A stretch of DNA of 64,000 nt from Raskinella chloraquaticus (SeqCode) (lineage in GTDB: Bacteria > Pseudomonadota > Alphaproteobacteria > Rhizobiales > UBA4765), in assembly GCA_002365175.1 (NCBI GenBank), contig DEZK01000012.1:133126-197125 (forward strand), written 5' to 3'. Positions 8,195 to 16,450 of this stretch are shown here, piece after piece. Within the stretch, counting starts at the first letter, position 1. Each line of letters starts with the position of its first letter. Made by a program: the position numbers and the translations under genes. Under the pieces are notes generated by a model that saw only the letters and a program-made list of their open reading frames with translations, did no database searches and was not told where the DNA came from.

Positions 8195-8929
8195 TCAACA
8201 AATATTAATTTCACCACTTTTATACGCCTCAATCACTGTGCGCATTCGCCCTTTTGTATTTAATTTTATCGATGCGCGCTTGATATACATCTCGACACAA
8301 TCGGTCGATATGCCGATTTTATCTCCAATCTCTTGTGCGCTCATGCCCAGTGACGTCCAGGATAAAACTTCGCGTTCACGGACAGACAGAGGCTTGCTTT
8401 TCTTTTTGATGCTTCCAAAACTGACGGCTCGCGAATGAACAAACATCGCGACAAGACCAAGGCAGGACAGGGCCTTGAACGATGAATCGGGCTGGGAGCC
8501 GGCAACTGTGACGGCGGCCTGAAATCCATCCAGACTATGCACGGGCACACAGATTCCCTGTCGCATGCCGAAAGATGCCGCCAGATCCATGATCTGTTGT
8601 TGCGGTTTTTCGCGTCCAGGCTGAAATGGCGCCTCCGTCCAGCGGAATGCGTTGACCGAGTGAACCGCATGCTGGGCGCAGGGATCAATATCGATGAAAT
8701 TTTCTTTCAGATACAAGCGGTACCATTCCGGCTTCCAGCCATTCAAAATAATGCAAGAGGACAAATCGTGCCCCTCGGGTGGTATGCCGGTTATCAGCCA
8801 GGACGAGTACCCAAATCCATCGAGAAATGTTGTGAATTCACCGAGGAGCGCTTCGCGGGAGTTTATGTTTTTAAGGTGATCGATAAAGCCTAACGCCTCT
8901 TCGCCGTATTTGTATAAGGAAGCTGTCAT
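8195..8929 (-). CDS. LuxR-family autoinducer-binding transcription regulator
   Basis: Receptor partner of the adjacent AHL synthase. The N-terminal autoinducer-binding domain (about residues 20-165) keeps the ligand-pocket pattern of the family: W65 and W69, Y73, D82-P83 and W97. A C-terminal LuxR-type helix-turn-helix follows, from LSVREREVLSWTSLGMSAQE to KRASIKLNTKGR (about 181-230), with the conserved glutamate of the REREVL motif. Length 244 matches the family. GGGGCG about 9 bases upstream is a modest ribosome-binding site. Base composition is less extreme than luxI but still below the flanking DNA. It is expected to bind the luxI product and control luxI and other targets; the binding sites are unproven. 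Confidence 0.92.
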   Translation of the reverse strand: MTASLYKYGEEALGFIDHLKNINSREALLGEFTTFLDGFGYSSWLITGIPPEGHDLSSCIILNGWKPEWYRLYLKENFIDIDPCAQHAVHSVNAFRWTEAPFQPGREKPQQQIMDLAASFGMRQGICVPVHSLDGFQAAVTVAGSQPDSSFKALSCLGLVAMFVHSRAVSFGSIKKKSKPLSVREREVLSWTSLGMSAQEIGDKIGISTDCVEMYIKRASIKLNTKGRMRTVIEAYKSGEINIC

Positions 8930-9081
8930 CGGTTATCGCCCCACGAACTGTCTGAGGTTTGATAATGAAGATAGGTGTTTCAATCAAGATATGAAGCTTT
9001 TTTTGTCAGACTTATTCAATTTTTCGTGCGCGTGACTGCGACCAGAACGGGAATTGTTGAGTCTTTTTCGCTTATTAAATG

Positions 9082-9100
9082 ACATCAATAAAATTGATGT
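9082..9100. terminator. ACATCAA/TTGATGT hairpin in the bcsS-luxR gap
   Basis: A perfect 7-base stem with a 5-base loop (TAAAA), 36 bases after the stop of the BcsS-like gene and about 150 bases upstream of luxR. On the minus strand it is followed by an AT-rich tract. It could end the bcsS transcript or be an operator for luxR. The rest of 8930-9135 shows no gene. Confidence 0.35.
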
Positions 9101-9135
9101 TGTATACACATTTTCTTACATGAGCGCTGCGTGAT

Positions 9136-9861
9136 TTAGAACAGGCGATGGACATAGGCAGTCACATAGGCGTCGGGACGACCGCGCTCACGCTGGCCGA
9201 TACCAGCCGACAGGCCAAGCTCGGCACCGAAAAACTCAAAACCGGTGATCGCCAGACCATAGCGATAACCGGTGCCGGCATCTGACACGTTGAAGCCGAG
9301 TTCGGGGCCGAATTTGAAGCCCAGAGGCGTCAGAAAACCGACATTGGCGACGGCTGAAAAAGCATTGCGCACGCTTTCATAGCGCAGGAAGAGGGCGGCG
9401 TAATAGTCAGGGCTATCGCTCCACACGATCTGTTCCGTGAGCCGCACGCCAAGACGCTGGAACAGTGAAAATCCCACTTCCTCGACGCCCAGCAGGCCAA
9501 TCCAGCTGGTGGTTGTCCAATCGCCAAAGCGCTGGCGATAGCCCGCCGCCGCTTCGTAATAATAGGTGGGGATGAGGAGTGGCTGAACGCTCAGATTACG
9601 GTCGCGAAAGAGGCCGGCGGCGCTGCTGATGCGAAACCGCCAGCCATCGGCCTCATAGTTGAAATCAGGCGTCCAGCTCCATGCGACTTCGGCATAGGCG
9701 CTTTCGGACGGCGACAGAAAGGTGGAGATTTCCTGCTTGAAGCGGCCGGGGATGGTCAGTTCATCGCCACGCGCCTGTGCCAAGCCAGCCCACATCAGCC
9801 ACAGCGCAGCGATTGCCGCGACGCGCTGATTGATGCCCCACGCACTGCTCTCTGCCCGCAC
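9136..9861 (-). CDS. Probable outer-membrane beta-barrel, BcsS-like
   Basis: A 241-residue exported protein: a signal-peptide-like stretch (VAAIAALWLMWAGLAQA) is followed by amphipathic aromatic strands and a terminal VHRLF, consistent with a small outer-membrane barrel. The pattern LTPLGFKFGPELGFN and the closing strands resemble BcsS (CBP_BcsS) proteins annotated in many rhizobial genomes, but no cellulose synthase gene is in the window, so the link to cellulose is weak. The only workable start is the GTG at 9861, which lacks a clear Shine-Dalgarno. It follows the acetolactate-synthase-like gene by 90 bases and may share its transcript. Confidence 0.5.
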   Translation of the reverse strand: MRAESSAWGINQRVAAIAALWLMWAGLAQARGDELTIPGRFKQEISTFLSPSESAYAEVAWSWTPDFNYEADGWRFRISSAAGLFRDRNLSVQPLLIPTYYYEAAAGYRQRFGDWTTTSWIGLLGVEEVGFSLFQRLGVRLTEQIVWSDSPDYYAALFLRYESVRNAFSAVANVGFLTPLGFKFGPELGFNVSDAGTGYRYGLAITGFEFFGAELGLSAGIGQRERGRPDAYVTAYVHRLF

Positions 9862-9951
9862 GCCACAACCCGAATTATCGACCCCGCCCCCCGGGGAAAG
9901 GCTTCATTCAAGAGCGTCAAAAACGCCAAGGCAAGATAACGTTACGTCATA

Positions 9952-11634
9952 CTACATCTTCGCTGCCAGCGACGCCTCGCGGATCTTGCTCAGCGTCGTT
10001 GTCGGGGTGATGGCTTCAGGGTCGATGATGATGTGGATCAGCGCACCCTTGGGCGACGTCAGAGCCGAGGCGAAGGCTGGCGCGAAGGCCTCGGTTTCGC
10101 GCACCGTGAAGCCGGCAAAACCATACGCCCTCGCAATTGCCGCGAAATCGGGATTGACGATGTCGGAGCCGTGCGGCCGGCCGGGATATTCACGCTCCTG
10201 ATGCATGCGGATGGTGCCGTAAAGCCCGTTATCGATGACCAGCACGATGATGCCGGCGCCATACTGCGCCGCGGTGCCAAGCTCCTGGATGGTCATCTGC
10301 AGGTCGCCATCGCCGGCAAAGCATAAAACGGTACGCTCGGGATGGCGCAATTTGGCCGCCACCGCCGCCGGCAGGCCATAACCCATGGAGCCGGAGGTGG
10401 GCGCCAATTGCGTGCCGTAGCGGCGATAGCGGTAGAAGCGATTGGGCCAGCCGGCGAAATTGCCGGCGCCGTTGGCGATGATGGTGTCGGCTGGAACGCA
10501 GCTGCGGACGGTTTCCATCACCTCGCGCATCTGCACCTTGCCGGGGATCGGGGCTGGGGCATCGGAAAAGGCGAGATAGGCGTCATGCGCCGCTCCGGCG
10601 CTCCCCGCCCACACCGGCTCGCCGATCGGCGGCTCGAGTCCGTCAAGCGCCGCCGCCAGCGGACCTGGAGCTGAAACAACGCCAAGCGCCGGGCGATAGA
10701 CCTTGCCGATCTCTTCTGCGCCGGCATGGACGTGGATGAGCGTCTGCCTGGGATTGGGAACTGCGAACAAGGTGTAACTCTGCGACGGCATTTCCGACAT
10801 CTTGCCGCCGATGAGAAGGATAACATCGCAGGCATCGATCCGCGCCCGCAATGCCTGATCGATACCAATGCCGATATGGCCGGCGAAGCATGGATGCAGA
10901 TGGTCAAACAGATGCTGGCGGCGAAACGACACCATTACCGGCAATTGCCATTTCTCGGCAAAACGCGCCATGCGGTCTGAGGCAAGCTGGTTCCAGCCGC
11001 TGCCGCCTAAGATCGCAATCGGGTTTCTGGCGCCCGCTAATAAGCGACGCAAAGCTGCCAGATCACCAAGCCCGATCTGCGGCTCGACGGGAGTGAAGGG
11101 CAAAAGGTGCGGCGCTGCCACGCGTTCCGTCAGCATGTCCTCGGGCAGCGACAGGACGACGGGCCCCGGGCGCCCTGAAGTGGCGATAGCAAAGGCCCGG
11201 TTGACATATTCGGGAATGCGGGCGGGATCGCGGATTTCGGCCGCCCATTTGGTGATCGGCTGGAAAAAATGGGTGTAGTCGATCTCCTGAAAGGCCTCGC
11301 GCTCGAGAAAGCTGCGCTCCACCTGACCGATGAACACAATCAGCGGCACCGAATCCTGCATGGCGATATGGATGCCGGCTGCGGCATTGGTGGCGCCGGG
11401 TCCGCGCGTCACGAAACAGATACCCGGGCGTCCGGTGAGGCGGGCGTCAGCGTCCGCCATCATCGCCGCCCCGCCTTCCTGGCGGGAAATCGTCAGGGCG
11501 ATTGGCGCATCATGAAGGGCGTCGAGCACCGCCAGATAGCTTTCGCCGGGCACCCCATAGGCCCGGTCGACGCCGTTTGCCAGCAGGCAGTCAACGAGAA
11601 GCTTGCCACCGGTGACCGTCATCTGCCCGTCCAT
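9952..11634 (-). CDS. Thiamine-diphosphate enzyme, acetolactate synthase large-subunit-like
   Basis: A 560-residue three-domain ThDP enzyme. The N-terminal domain has the catalytic-glutamate region RQEGGAAMMADADARLTG and the FVTRGPGATNAAAGIH motif; the C-terminal ThDP site reads AGDGDLQMTIQELG to VIDNGLYGTIRM. GGGGAAA precedes the ATG. No IlvN small subunit is nearby, so it is more likely a catabolic or specialised decarboxylase or ligase than the biosynthetic enzyme. It follows azlCD by 46 bases on the same strand, so a link with branched-chain amino-acid metabolism is possible. Glyoxylate carboligase was considered because of the nearby hydroxypyruvate isomerase, but the protein does not look like Gcl. 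Confidence 0.8.
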   Translation of the reverse strand: MDGQMTVTGGKLLVDCLLANGVDRAYGVPGESYLAVLDALHDAPIALTISRQEGGAAMMADADARLTGRPGICFVTRGPGATNAAAGIHIAMQDSVPLIVFIGQVERSFLEREAFQEIDYTHFFQPITKWAAEIRDPARIPEYVNRAFAIATSGRPGPVVLSLPEDMLTERVAAPHLLPFTPVEPQIGLGDLAALRRLLAGARNPIAILGGSGWNQLASDRMARFAEKWQLPVMVSFRRQHLFDHLHPCFAGHIGIGIDQALRARIDACDVILLIGGKMSEMPSQSYTLFAVPNPRQTLIHVHAGAEEIGKVYRPALGVVSAPGPLAAALDGLEPPIGEPVWAGSAGAAHDAYLAFSDAPAPIPGKVQMREVMETVRSCVPADTIIANGAGNFAGWPNRFYRYRRYGTQLAPTSGSMGYGLPAAVAAKLRHPERTVLCFAGDGDLQMTIQELGTAAQYGAGIIVLVIDNGLYGTIRMHQEREYPGRPHGSDIVNPDFAAIARAYGFAGFTVRETEAFAPAFASALTSPKGALIHIIIDPEAITPTTTLSKIREASLAAKM

Positions 11635-11680
11635 GTCGTTTCCCCGCTGAGTGTCTGTTATCGAGTGTTTGACCGGCAGG

Positions 11681-11986
11681 TTACAGCCCCGCGGACCTCA
11701 CGCCAACCGCCACCGCGCAGCCGACGAGCAATCCCAGAATGTCGTGGCGCGTCACCGCCATCACAACCATGCCGGCGATGACGCCGGCAATGCCGGCCGG
11801 GCCGGCTGCAACCGCTCCGGGGACGACGATTGAAACGACAACGGCGCCCGGCAATGCCTCAAGGCCACGCCGCACGCGTGGCGTCAGCGGCACATACCCC
11901 ATGAGAAAATAGCCAAACGAGCGGCAGACATAGGTGGTCGCCGCCATGGCGAGAATGACCGCAAGGCTGATGGCTTCATTCGTCAA
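11681..11986 (-). CDS. azlD: AzlD-family branched-chain amino-acid exporter subunit
   Basis: Small hydrophobic protein of about 101 residues with three to four membrane segments and the family pattern TTYVCRSFGYFLMG near the N-terminus. With AzlC it forms an exporter of branched-chain amino acids in the characterised cases. No ATG exists at the 5' end; I favour the TTG at 11986 because GGGAG lies 6 bases upstream, inside the end of azlC, giving an 11-base overlap. A TTG at 12001 is the alternative. Confidence 0.8.
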   Translation of the reverse strand: MTNEAISLAVILAMAATTYVCRSFGYFLMGYVPLTPRVRRGLEALPGAVVVSIVVPGAVAAGPAGIAGVIAGMVVMAVTRHDILGLLVGCAVAVGVRSAGL

Positions 11987-12683
11987 GGAACGCTCCCGCA
12001 ATAGCGCCGCTCAATGAGCCGAAGAGGATATAGATCTGGCTTGATGTCACCGACTGTGTGATCAGCGCAACGGCCAGCGCCACCAGCCAGGGCAGGGCCT
12101 TGCGCGGTCCCTTCCATAGCGGCACCAGAATGCAGGCGAAAAAGATGATCATCACGAGATCAAGGGCGTAGCGTCTGGGGTCAGAGATGAGCGCACCAAG
12201 CCACCAGCCGGCGATCGTGGCGAGCAGCCAGCCGGCCCACAAGGCAGCGGCTGCGCCGACATAGGCACCGACATCGCCATGTTCCGTCTTGCCCTCAAGC
12301 CGCATCATCATGATCCATGAAGCGTCCGTATTGAGGGCGAGAAGTCCGTAGGCGGGACCGGGCGCGAGGGCAGAGAAGGTCGGGCGCAGCGAGGCGCCCA
12401 TCAGGATAAGGCGCGAATTGACGATGCCCACCAGCAGACAGATGGTGATGGCGCCTGCCCAGGTCCAATCCATCTGCCAGGCGGAGATGGCGACAAATTG
12501 CGCCGCACCCGCAAACACAAGCCCGCTCATCATCGCCGCATCCACCAGGCTCAGGCCCATTTTGGCGGCAACCGCACCAAAACTCACCCCAAAAGCGAGT
12601 ACGCCCGGAAGCAGGGCAATCACCGAGGCAACGCCTAGACGCAGGCCTGATGGCGAAATGACAACGGATCGTGGCGTGTTCAT
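11976..12683 (-). CDS. azlC: AzlC-family branched-chain amino-acid permease
   Basis: Large subunit of the AzlCD exporter. The 235-residue protein has the AzlC signature near the N-terminus (LPGVLAFGVSFGAVAAKMGL), then MSGLVFAGAAQFVAI, and several membrane helices. I use the ATG at 12683; a TTG 12 codons upstream has no ribosome-binding site. Overlap with azlD indicates coupled translation. In E. coli the homologous YgaZH pair exports valine. Confidence 0.85.
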   Translation of the reverse strand: MNTPRSVVISPSGLRLGVASVIALLPGVLAFGVSFGAVAAKMGLSLVDAAMMSGLVFAGAAQFVAISAWQMDWTWAGAITICLLVGIVNSRLILMGASLRPTFSALAPGPAYGLLALNTDASWIMMMRLEGKTEHGDVGAYVGAAAALWAGWLLATIAGWWLGALISDPRRYALDLVMIIFFACILVPLWKGPRKALPWLVALAVALITQSVTSSQIYILFGSLSGAIAGAFLDE

Positions 12684-12750
12684 GCCAGTGGTGATGGAGA
12701 ATTCTGATGGTGCCGGCAAGTGTCACGAGCGCATGGAAGCCGTGCGTGGC

Positions 12751-13743
12751 TTATGGCGAGGGGGCGCAGGCGCGCGCCAGCTCCTGAACGCGGTTGCTGC
12801 CAGCACTCGTCAAGCTGTTGTCGAGCGTTTGCTGCCACAGGCCGTTTCGTTCGAGCGATGCCTGCGTGCAGGTGCACGCGCTGGCGCAATAATCCACCGT
12901 TCGCCCAAAAGCGATACAGGCGCGGCGGCATTCATTGTGAAAGCGTTGCACCGCCGGCCCATCGGCATGGGATGGCGGTTGCGGCTGGAGCGTCGCAACC
13001 AGCATGAGGGCGCCAAAGATCAGCGGCTGATGCAGAAGGTAGATGGCGAGCGACCAGCGGCCCATCAAAGCAAGCAGGCGAAAGGGCGGACGATCCGCCT
13101 GCCAGCGCGTCCACCAGCCATCAGGCGCCAGATATAATCCAAGACGCGCGGCAAGAATGCCGCTGAGCCCGGCCGACAGCCACGGGAAAAGCGGCACATA
13201 ATCAACACTCGCCGGGCCATCTGGGGCAAAACCCAGAAAATACCCGACGCCGTAACCGCTTCCCGGCAAAACGACGACGAGAGGGAGCAATAAGGCGATG
13301 AGAACGGCCATCGCAACGATAGCGAGCGGCAGCCGCAGGAAGGCCAGGCCAATCAGGCTTGCACAGACAAGGTGATGGAGAATGCCGAAGGCTACAAACG
13401 CTTCGCCAATCGCCAGCCGGGTGCCAAGTGTGACGGCGAGCGCGGCAACCATGATGATGGCGAGGCGCCGCCCGAAGGCCGGCCAGACGATCCGTGGCCG
13501 TGTTGCCAGAACCAGGCTCACGCCCGCGATAAAGAGAAAGGTCGAGGCGATCACCCGGGCAAAGCCCATCCACAGGGTCGATGACGACAGATCGACACCA
13601 AAAAGGTTGAGGAACGACAGATCCCAGCCGGTGTGAAAGATCGCCATGGCGATCAGAGCCACACCGCGCGCCACATCGAGGACAGCAAAGCGGAGCATCC
13701 GCTGCGACGGCTCAGGGGCGCTCTTGGTCTCGTCGTTGGTCAT
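12751..13743 (-). CDS. DUF1624 membrane acyltransferase-like protein with cysteine-rich tail
   Basis: Polytopic membrane protein of 330 residues with about eight helices, resembling the heparan-alpha-glucosaminide N-acetyltransferase catalytic (DUF1624) family: N-terminal LDVARGVALIAMAIFHTGWD, AGVSLVLATRPR and GRWSLAIYLLHQP. After the last helix comes a soluble tail with C272, C276, C286, C290 and C292 (CX3C, 9 residues, CX3CXC), plus C326. Substrate unknown. The ATG at 13743 is used. Divergent from the hydroxypyruvate isomerase with a 64-base gap. Confidence 0.75.
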   Translation of the reverse strand: MTNDETKSAPEPSQRMLRFAVLDVARGVALIAMAIFHTGWDLSFLNLFGVDLSSSTLWMGFARVIASTFLFIAGVSLVLATRPRIVWPAFGRRLAIIMVAALAVTLGTRLAIGEAFVAFGILHHLVCASLIGLAFLRLPLAIVAMAVLIALLLPLVVVLPGSGYGVGYFLGFAPDGPASVDYVPLFPWLSAGLSGILAARLGLYLAPDGWWTRWQADRPPFRLLALMGRWSLAIYLLHQPLIFGALMLVATLQPQPPSHADGPAVQRFHNECRRACIAFGRTVDYCASACTCTQASLERNGLWQQTLDNSLTSAGSNRVQELARACAPSP

Positions 13744-13807
13744 GACGATGTGCTACACGAAAATCCGACATGCAGCCCAGCCCGAAATTCGTGATCGGAC
13801 AACCACC

Positions 13808-14590
13808 ATGCCGCGTTTTGCCGCCAATTTGTCAATGATGTTTACTGAATACGCCTTTCTGGAGCGCTTCGGCGCAGCCGCCCGCGCCGGATTTGCGGCG
13901 GTGGAATTTCTCTTTCCCTATGAGTTCGCGCCACAGGATATCGCCGCGCAGCTGAGGGACCATGATCTGCAGCTGGCGCTTTTCAATGCCCCGCCCGGCG
14001 ATTTTGCCAAGGGAGAGCGTGGTATCGCCGCGCTTGCCGGGCGCGAGAGTGAATTTGACCGCGGCTTTGATCAGGCCCTCCTCTATGCCGATCACCTGAA
14101 ATGCCCAACCATTCATGTCATGGCAGGTCTTGTCGCTGACAAAGACCGCGATCAGGCTTTCGAGCGCTATGTCGCTTCGCTGACCCGTGTGGCCGCGCGC
14201 GCTGCCTCGGCTGGCGTGACGATCGTGCTTGAACCGATCAACACGCGCGACATGCCAGGCTACCTGATCAATCGCAGCGCCGAGGCGAGGCAGGCGATCG
14301 CGGCGGTGGGGGCAAAGAATATCCGTCTTCAGCTTGATCTCTACCATCGCCAGATCATGGAAGGCGATCTGTCACGCGCTATCCTCGACAACAGCGATAT
14401 CACCGGCCATGTGCAGATTGCCGGGCCACCCGACCGCCATGAGCCCGATAGCGGAGAAATCCGCTTCGATCCGCTGTTCGCACTGCTCGATCAGCAAGGC
14501 TATGCCGGCTATGTCGGTTGCGAATACCGGCCACGGGGACGAACCGAGGAGGGCTTGTCATGGTTTGCGCCCTATCGGCGCCAAGCGTGA
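13808..14590 (+). CDS. hyi: Hydroxypyruvate isomerase family protein
   Basis: A 260-residue xylose-isomerase-like TIM barrel. It starts MPRFAANLSMMFTE, contains VLEPINTRDMPGYLI with one metal-binding glutamate and VGCEYRPRG with another, all as in Hyi, which interconverts hydroxypyruvate and tartronate semialdehyde. The start is the ATG at 13808; the frame continues upstream without homologous character. Glyoxylate carboligase and a tartronate-semialdehyde reductase, its usual partners, are not adjacent, though glycolate oxidase lies 8 kb away. Confidence 0.85.
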   Translation: MPRFAANLSMMFTEYAFLERFGAAARAGFAAVEFLFPYEFAPQDIAAQLRDHDLQLALFNAPPGDFAKGERGIAALAGRESEFDRGFDQALLYADHLKCPTIHVMAGLVADKDRDQAFERYVASLTRVAARAASAGVTIVLEPINTRDMPGYLINRSAEARQAIAAVGAKNIRLQLDLYHRQIMEGDLSRAILDNSDITGHVQIAGPPDRHEPDSGEIRFDPLFALLDQQGYAGYVGCEYRPRGRTEEGLSWFAPYRRQA

Positions 14591-14696
14591 CGGCGTTGAC
14601 GGTTTGGTCACCATAAGTGCACGAAAATGCACGCTCAGGCTGCATATTTGCGAATTGCTAGTTTTCTTCTCGTAAGCCGTTAGCGGGGAGATGCCG

Positions 14697-16199
14697 ATGT
14701 ACAGCGTTGCTTATCAAGATGATATCGAACAGCGAGCAAGTTCGAAATCGCTCCTGCGCCTTTTGGACCTCTATCGCGACATGGCGGTGGACGGCATGCC
14801 GCATTACAGCGATTTCAATCCCTTGAAGCTTGATTCCTATCGCGACTGGATGGCGGTGCTGTTTGCGCAAGCCAATGGCGATTTTCTTTATGGATTTGCC
14901 GGGTCGGCACTCAGTGCTTCGCTGTCCTTCGACCTCACCGGCCAGCAGACCTCCCATCTTGGCGAGGAACTCGGAACCTTTCTGGCCGCAACCGCAAGGC
15001 AGGCCATCGACAGCGGCAAACCGCTGTTCTCGCTCCATCGTACGTCTCAGACCAATGAGCGCCATCTATGGGAGAGGCTGGTACTCCCGGTCAGGGTTGG
15101 CAGCGAAGGTCTGGGAGTGGTGACCTATGGCTGCGTGCGCTCCTTCCAGATTGATCTGGTGCAGGCGCTGTTTGAAGCCAGCGATGATGGCATCATCGGA
15201 GCGACGAGCGTGCGCGATGATGCTGGTGTGCCGATCGATGCCTTTGTGCAGACGGTTAACCTGCGTGCCAGCGCCATCCTCGGTATTGCGTTGAGTGAGC
15301 TGGAAGGCGTCCCCCTTGGACAGGCTGCACCCATGCTGCGCGACAGCCAGGCGTGGCCTGCCATTATCACGGCCATGCGGGATCAAACGACGATCTCACA
15401 TGATATCTCCTGGATTGACGCGACGGGAACACGGTGGCTGAAGGTGACGGCCAGCCCGCTTGGCGACGGGGTGGCGGTGGCGATTACCGACATTTCGGTG
15501 AACAGGCAGGCGATGCTTGATCTTGACCGCCAGAAAGCCGAATTGACGTATGCCAATCAAGTCCTTGCCGCACAGGCGGAGGAGTTGAGTGAAATTGCCT
15601 TCGAGGCCGAACTGGCGCGCGCCAAGCTGAGCGAGGAAATGGCCAAGCGCGTGGAACTTGAGGCCGAGCTGAAGCGGGTGGCGCGCTTTGATCTTCTGAC
15701 CGGCGTCATGAACCGCCTCGGTTTTGAAGAAGTGGCGCGGCAACACGTGATGACCGCCAAACGGTACAAGAACGAGTTGAGCATGATCCTGGTCGACGCC
15801 GATCACTTCAAGGCGATCAACGACAAATTCGGGCATGCGGGCGGCGATCGCGCGTTGAAGCATCTTGCCGGGCTGCTTGCCGATGGCGTGCGCACGGGCA
15901 TTGATTCGGTTGGCAGAATTGGCGGTGAGGAATTTGCCATCCTGCTGCCGCAAACAGGGCTAGACGGCGCACATCGCCTGGCTGAACGTCTGCGGGCGAC
16001 GCTCGAAACATCGACGAGTGCCATTGGTGATGACGGTACGACCGCGCAGATCACGGCAAGCTTTGGCGTGGCGACGTTCGGAGGCAAGATCGGCACGCTG
16101 GAAAGCCTGATGCAACGCGCCGACATGGCGCTTTACGAGGCCAAAAACTCCGGCCGTAACCGGGTTAACACCGATGATACGATCTCATCGGCGGCCTGA
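14697..16199 (+). CDS. Diguanylate cyclase with PAS-like sensor domains
   Basis: Makes the second messenger c-di-GMP from two GTP. The N-terminal half holds a sensory region and a PAS-type domain (about 155-270) followed by a coiled-coil-like linker (LDRQKAELTYANQVLAAQAE). The C-terminal GGDEF domain carries VDADHFKAINDKFGHAGGD and an intact active-site GGEEF at residues 409-413. The inhibitory-site position RxxD reads TGID, so product inhibition through the canonical I-site is probably absent. I start at ATG 14697 because GGGGAG lies 6 bases upstream; the ATG at 14691 touches that site. It stands alone, ending 20 bases before the tRNA-His. Confidence 0.9.
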   Translation: MYSVAYQDDIEQRASSKSLLRLLDLYRDMAVDGMPHYSDFNPLKLDSYRDWMAVLFAQANGDFLYGFAGSALSASLSFDLTGQQTSHLGEELGTFLAATARQAIDSGKPLFSLHRTSQTNERHLWERLVLPVRVGSEGLGVVTYGCVRSFQIDLVQALFEASDDGIIGATSVRDDAGVPIDAFVQTVNLRASAILGIALSELEGVPLGQAAPMLRDSQAWPAIITAMRDQTTISHDISWIDATGTRWLKVTASPLGDGVAVAITDISVNRQAMLDLDRQKAELTYANQVLAAQAEELSEIAFEAELARAKLSEEMAKRVELEAELKRVARFDLLTGVMNRLGFEEVARQHVMTAKRYKNELSMILVDADHFKAINDKFGHAGGDRALKHLAGLLADGVRTGIDSVGRIGGEEFAILLPQTGLDGAHRLAERLRATLETSTSAIGDDGTTAQITASFGVATFGGKIGTLESLMQRADMALYEAKNSGRNRVNTDDTISSAA

Positions 16200-16219
16200 C
16201 GGCAACACCGCGGCGCAAA

Positions 16220-16296
16220 TGGTACAGCTGAGTGGGGTTGAACCACCGACCTTCGGAGCCACAATCCGACGCTCTAACCAACTGAGCTACAGCTGC
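16220..16296 (-). tRNA. tRNA-His (GTG)
   Basis: A full 77-base cloverleaf on the minus strand with encoded CCA. The anticodon loop TTGTGGC gives anticodon GTG; the D arm is GCTC/GAGC, the anticodon stem TCGGA/TCCGA, and the T arm GGTGG-TTCAACC-CCACT. The acceptor begins GCAGCTG and ends CAGCTGT, then A73 and CCA, with G1-U72. Discriminator A73 is the alphaproteobacterial form of tRNA-His, a group known to have dropped the otherwise universal extra G at -1. Confidence 0.95.
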
Positions 16297-16374
16297 CCGT
16301 GACGGGGCGATTGAATAGGCTGTCTGCCTGAGAAATTCAAGCGCGACAGCGTGTCATTTCGTGATTGGAACAGA

Positions 16375-16399
16375 AAAGCCCGGGATCGACCCGGGCTTT
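16375..16399 (-). terminator. Rho-independent terminator of the first phasin gene
   Basis: AAAGCCCGGG (16375-16384) pairs perfectly with CCCGGGCTTT (16390-16399) across a 5-base loop, 51 bases after the phasin stop. On the minus strand the stem is followed by TTTTCTG. Confidence 0.85.
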
Positions 16400-16450
16400 C
16401 CTTCATTAGAATTTGTCGCCACGGCGCTTTGGCCAGGCGCCATATTACCT

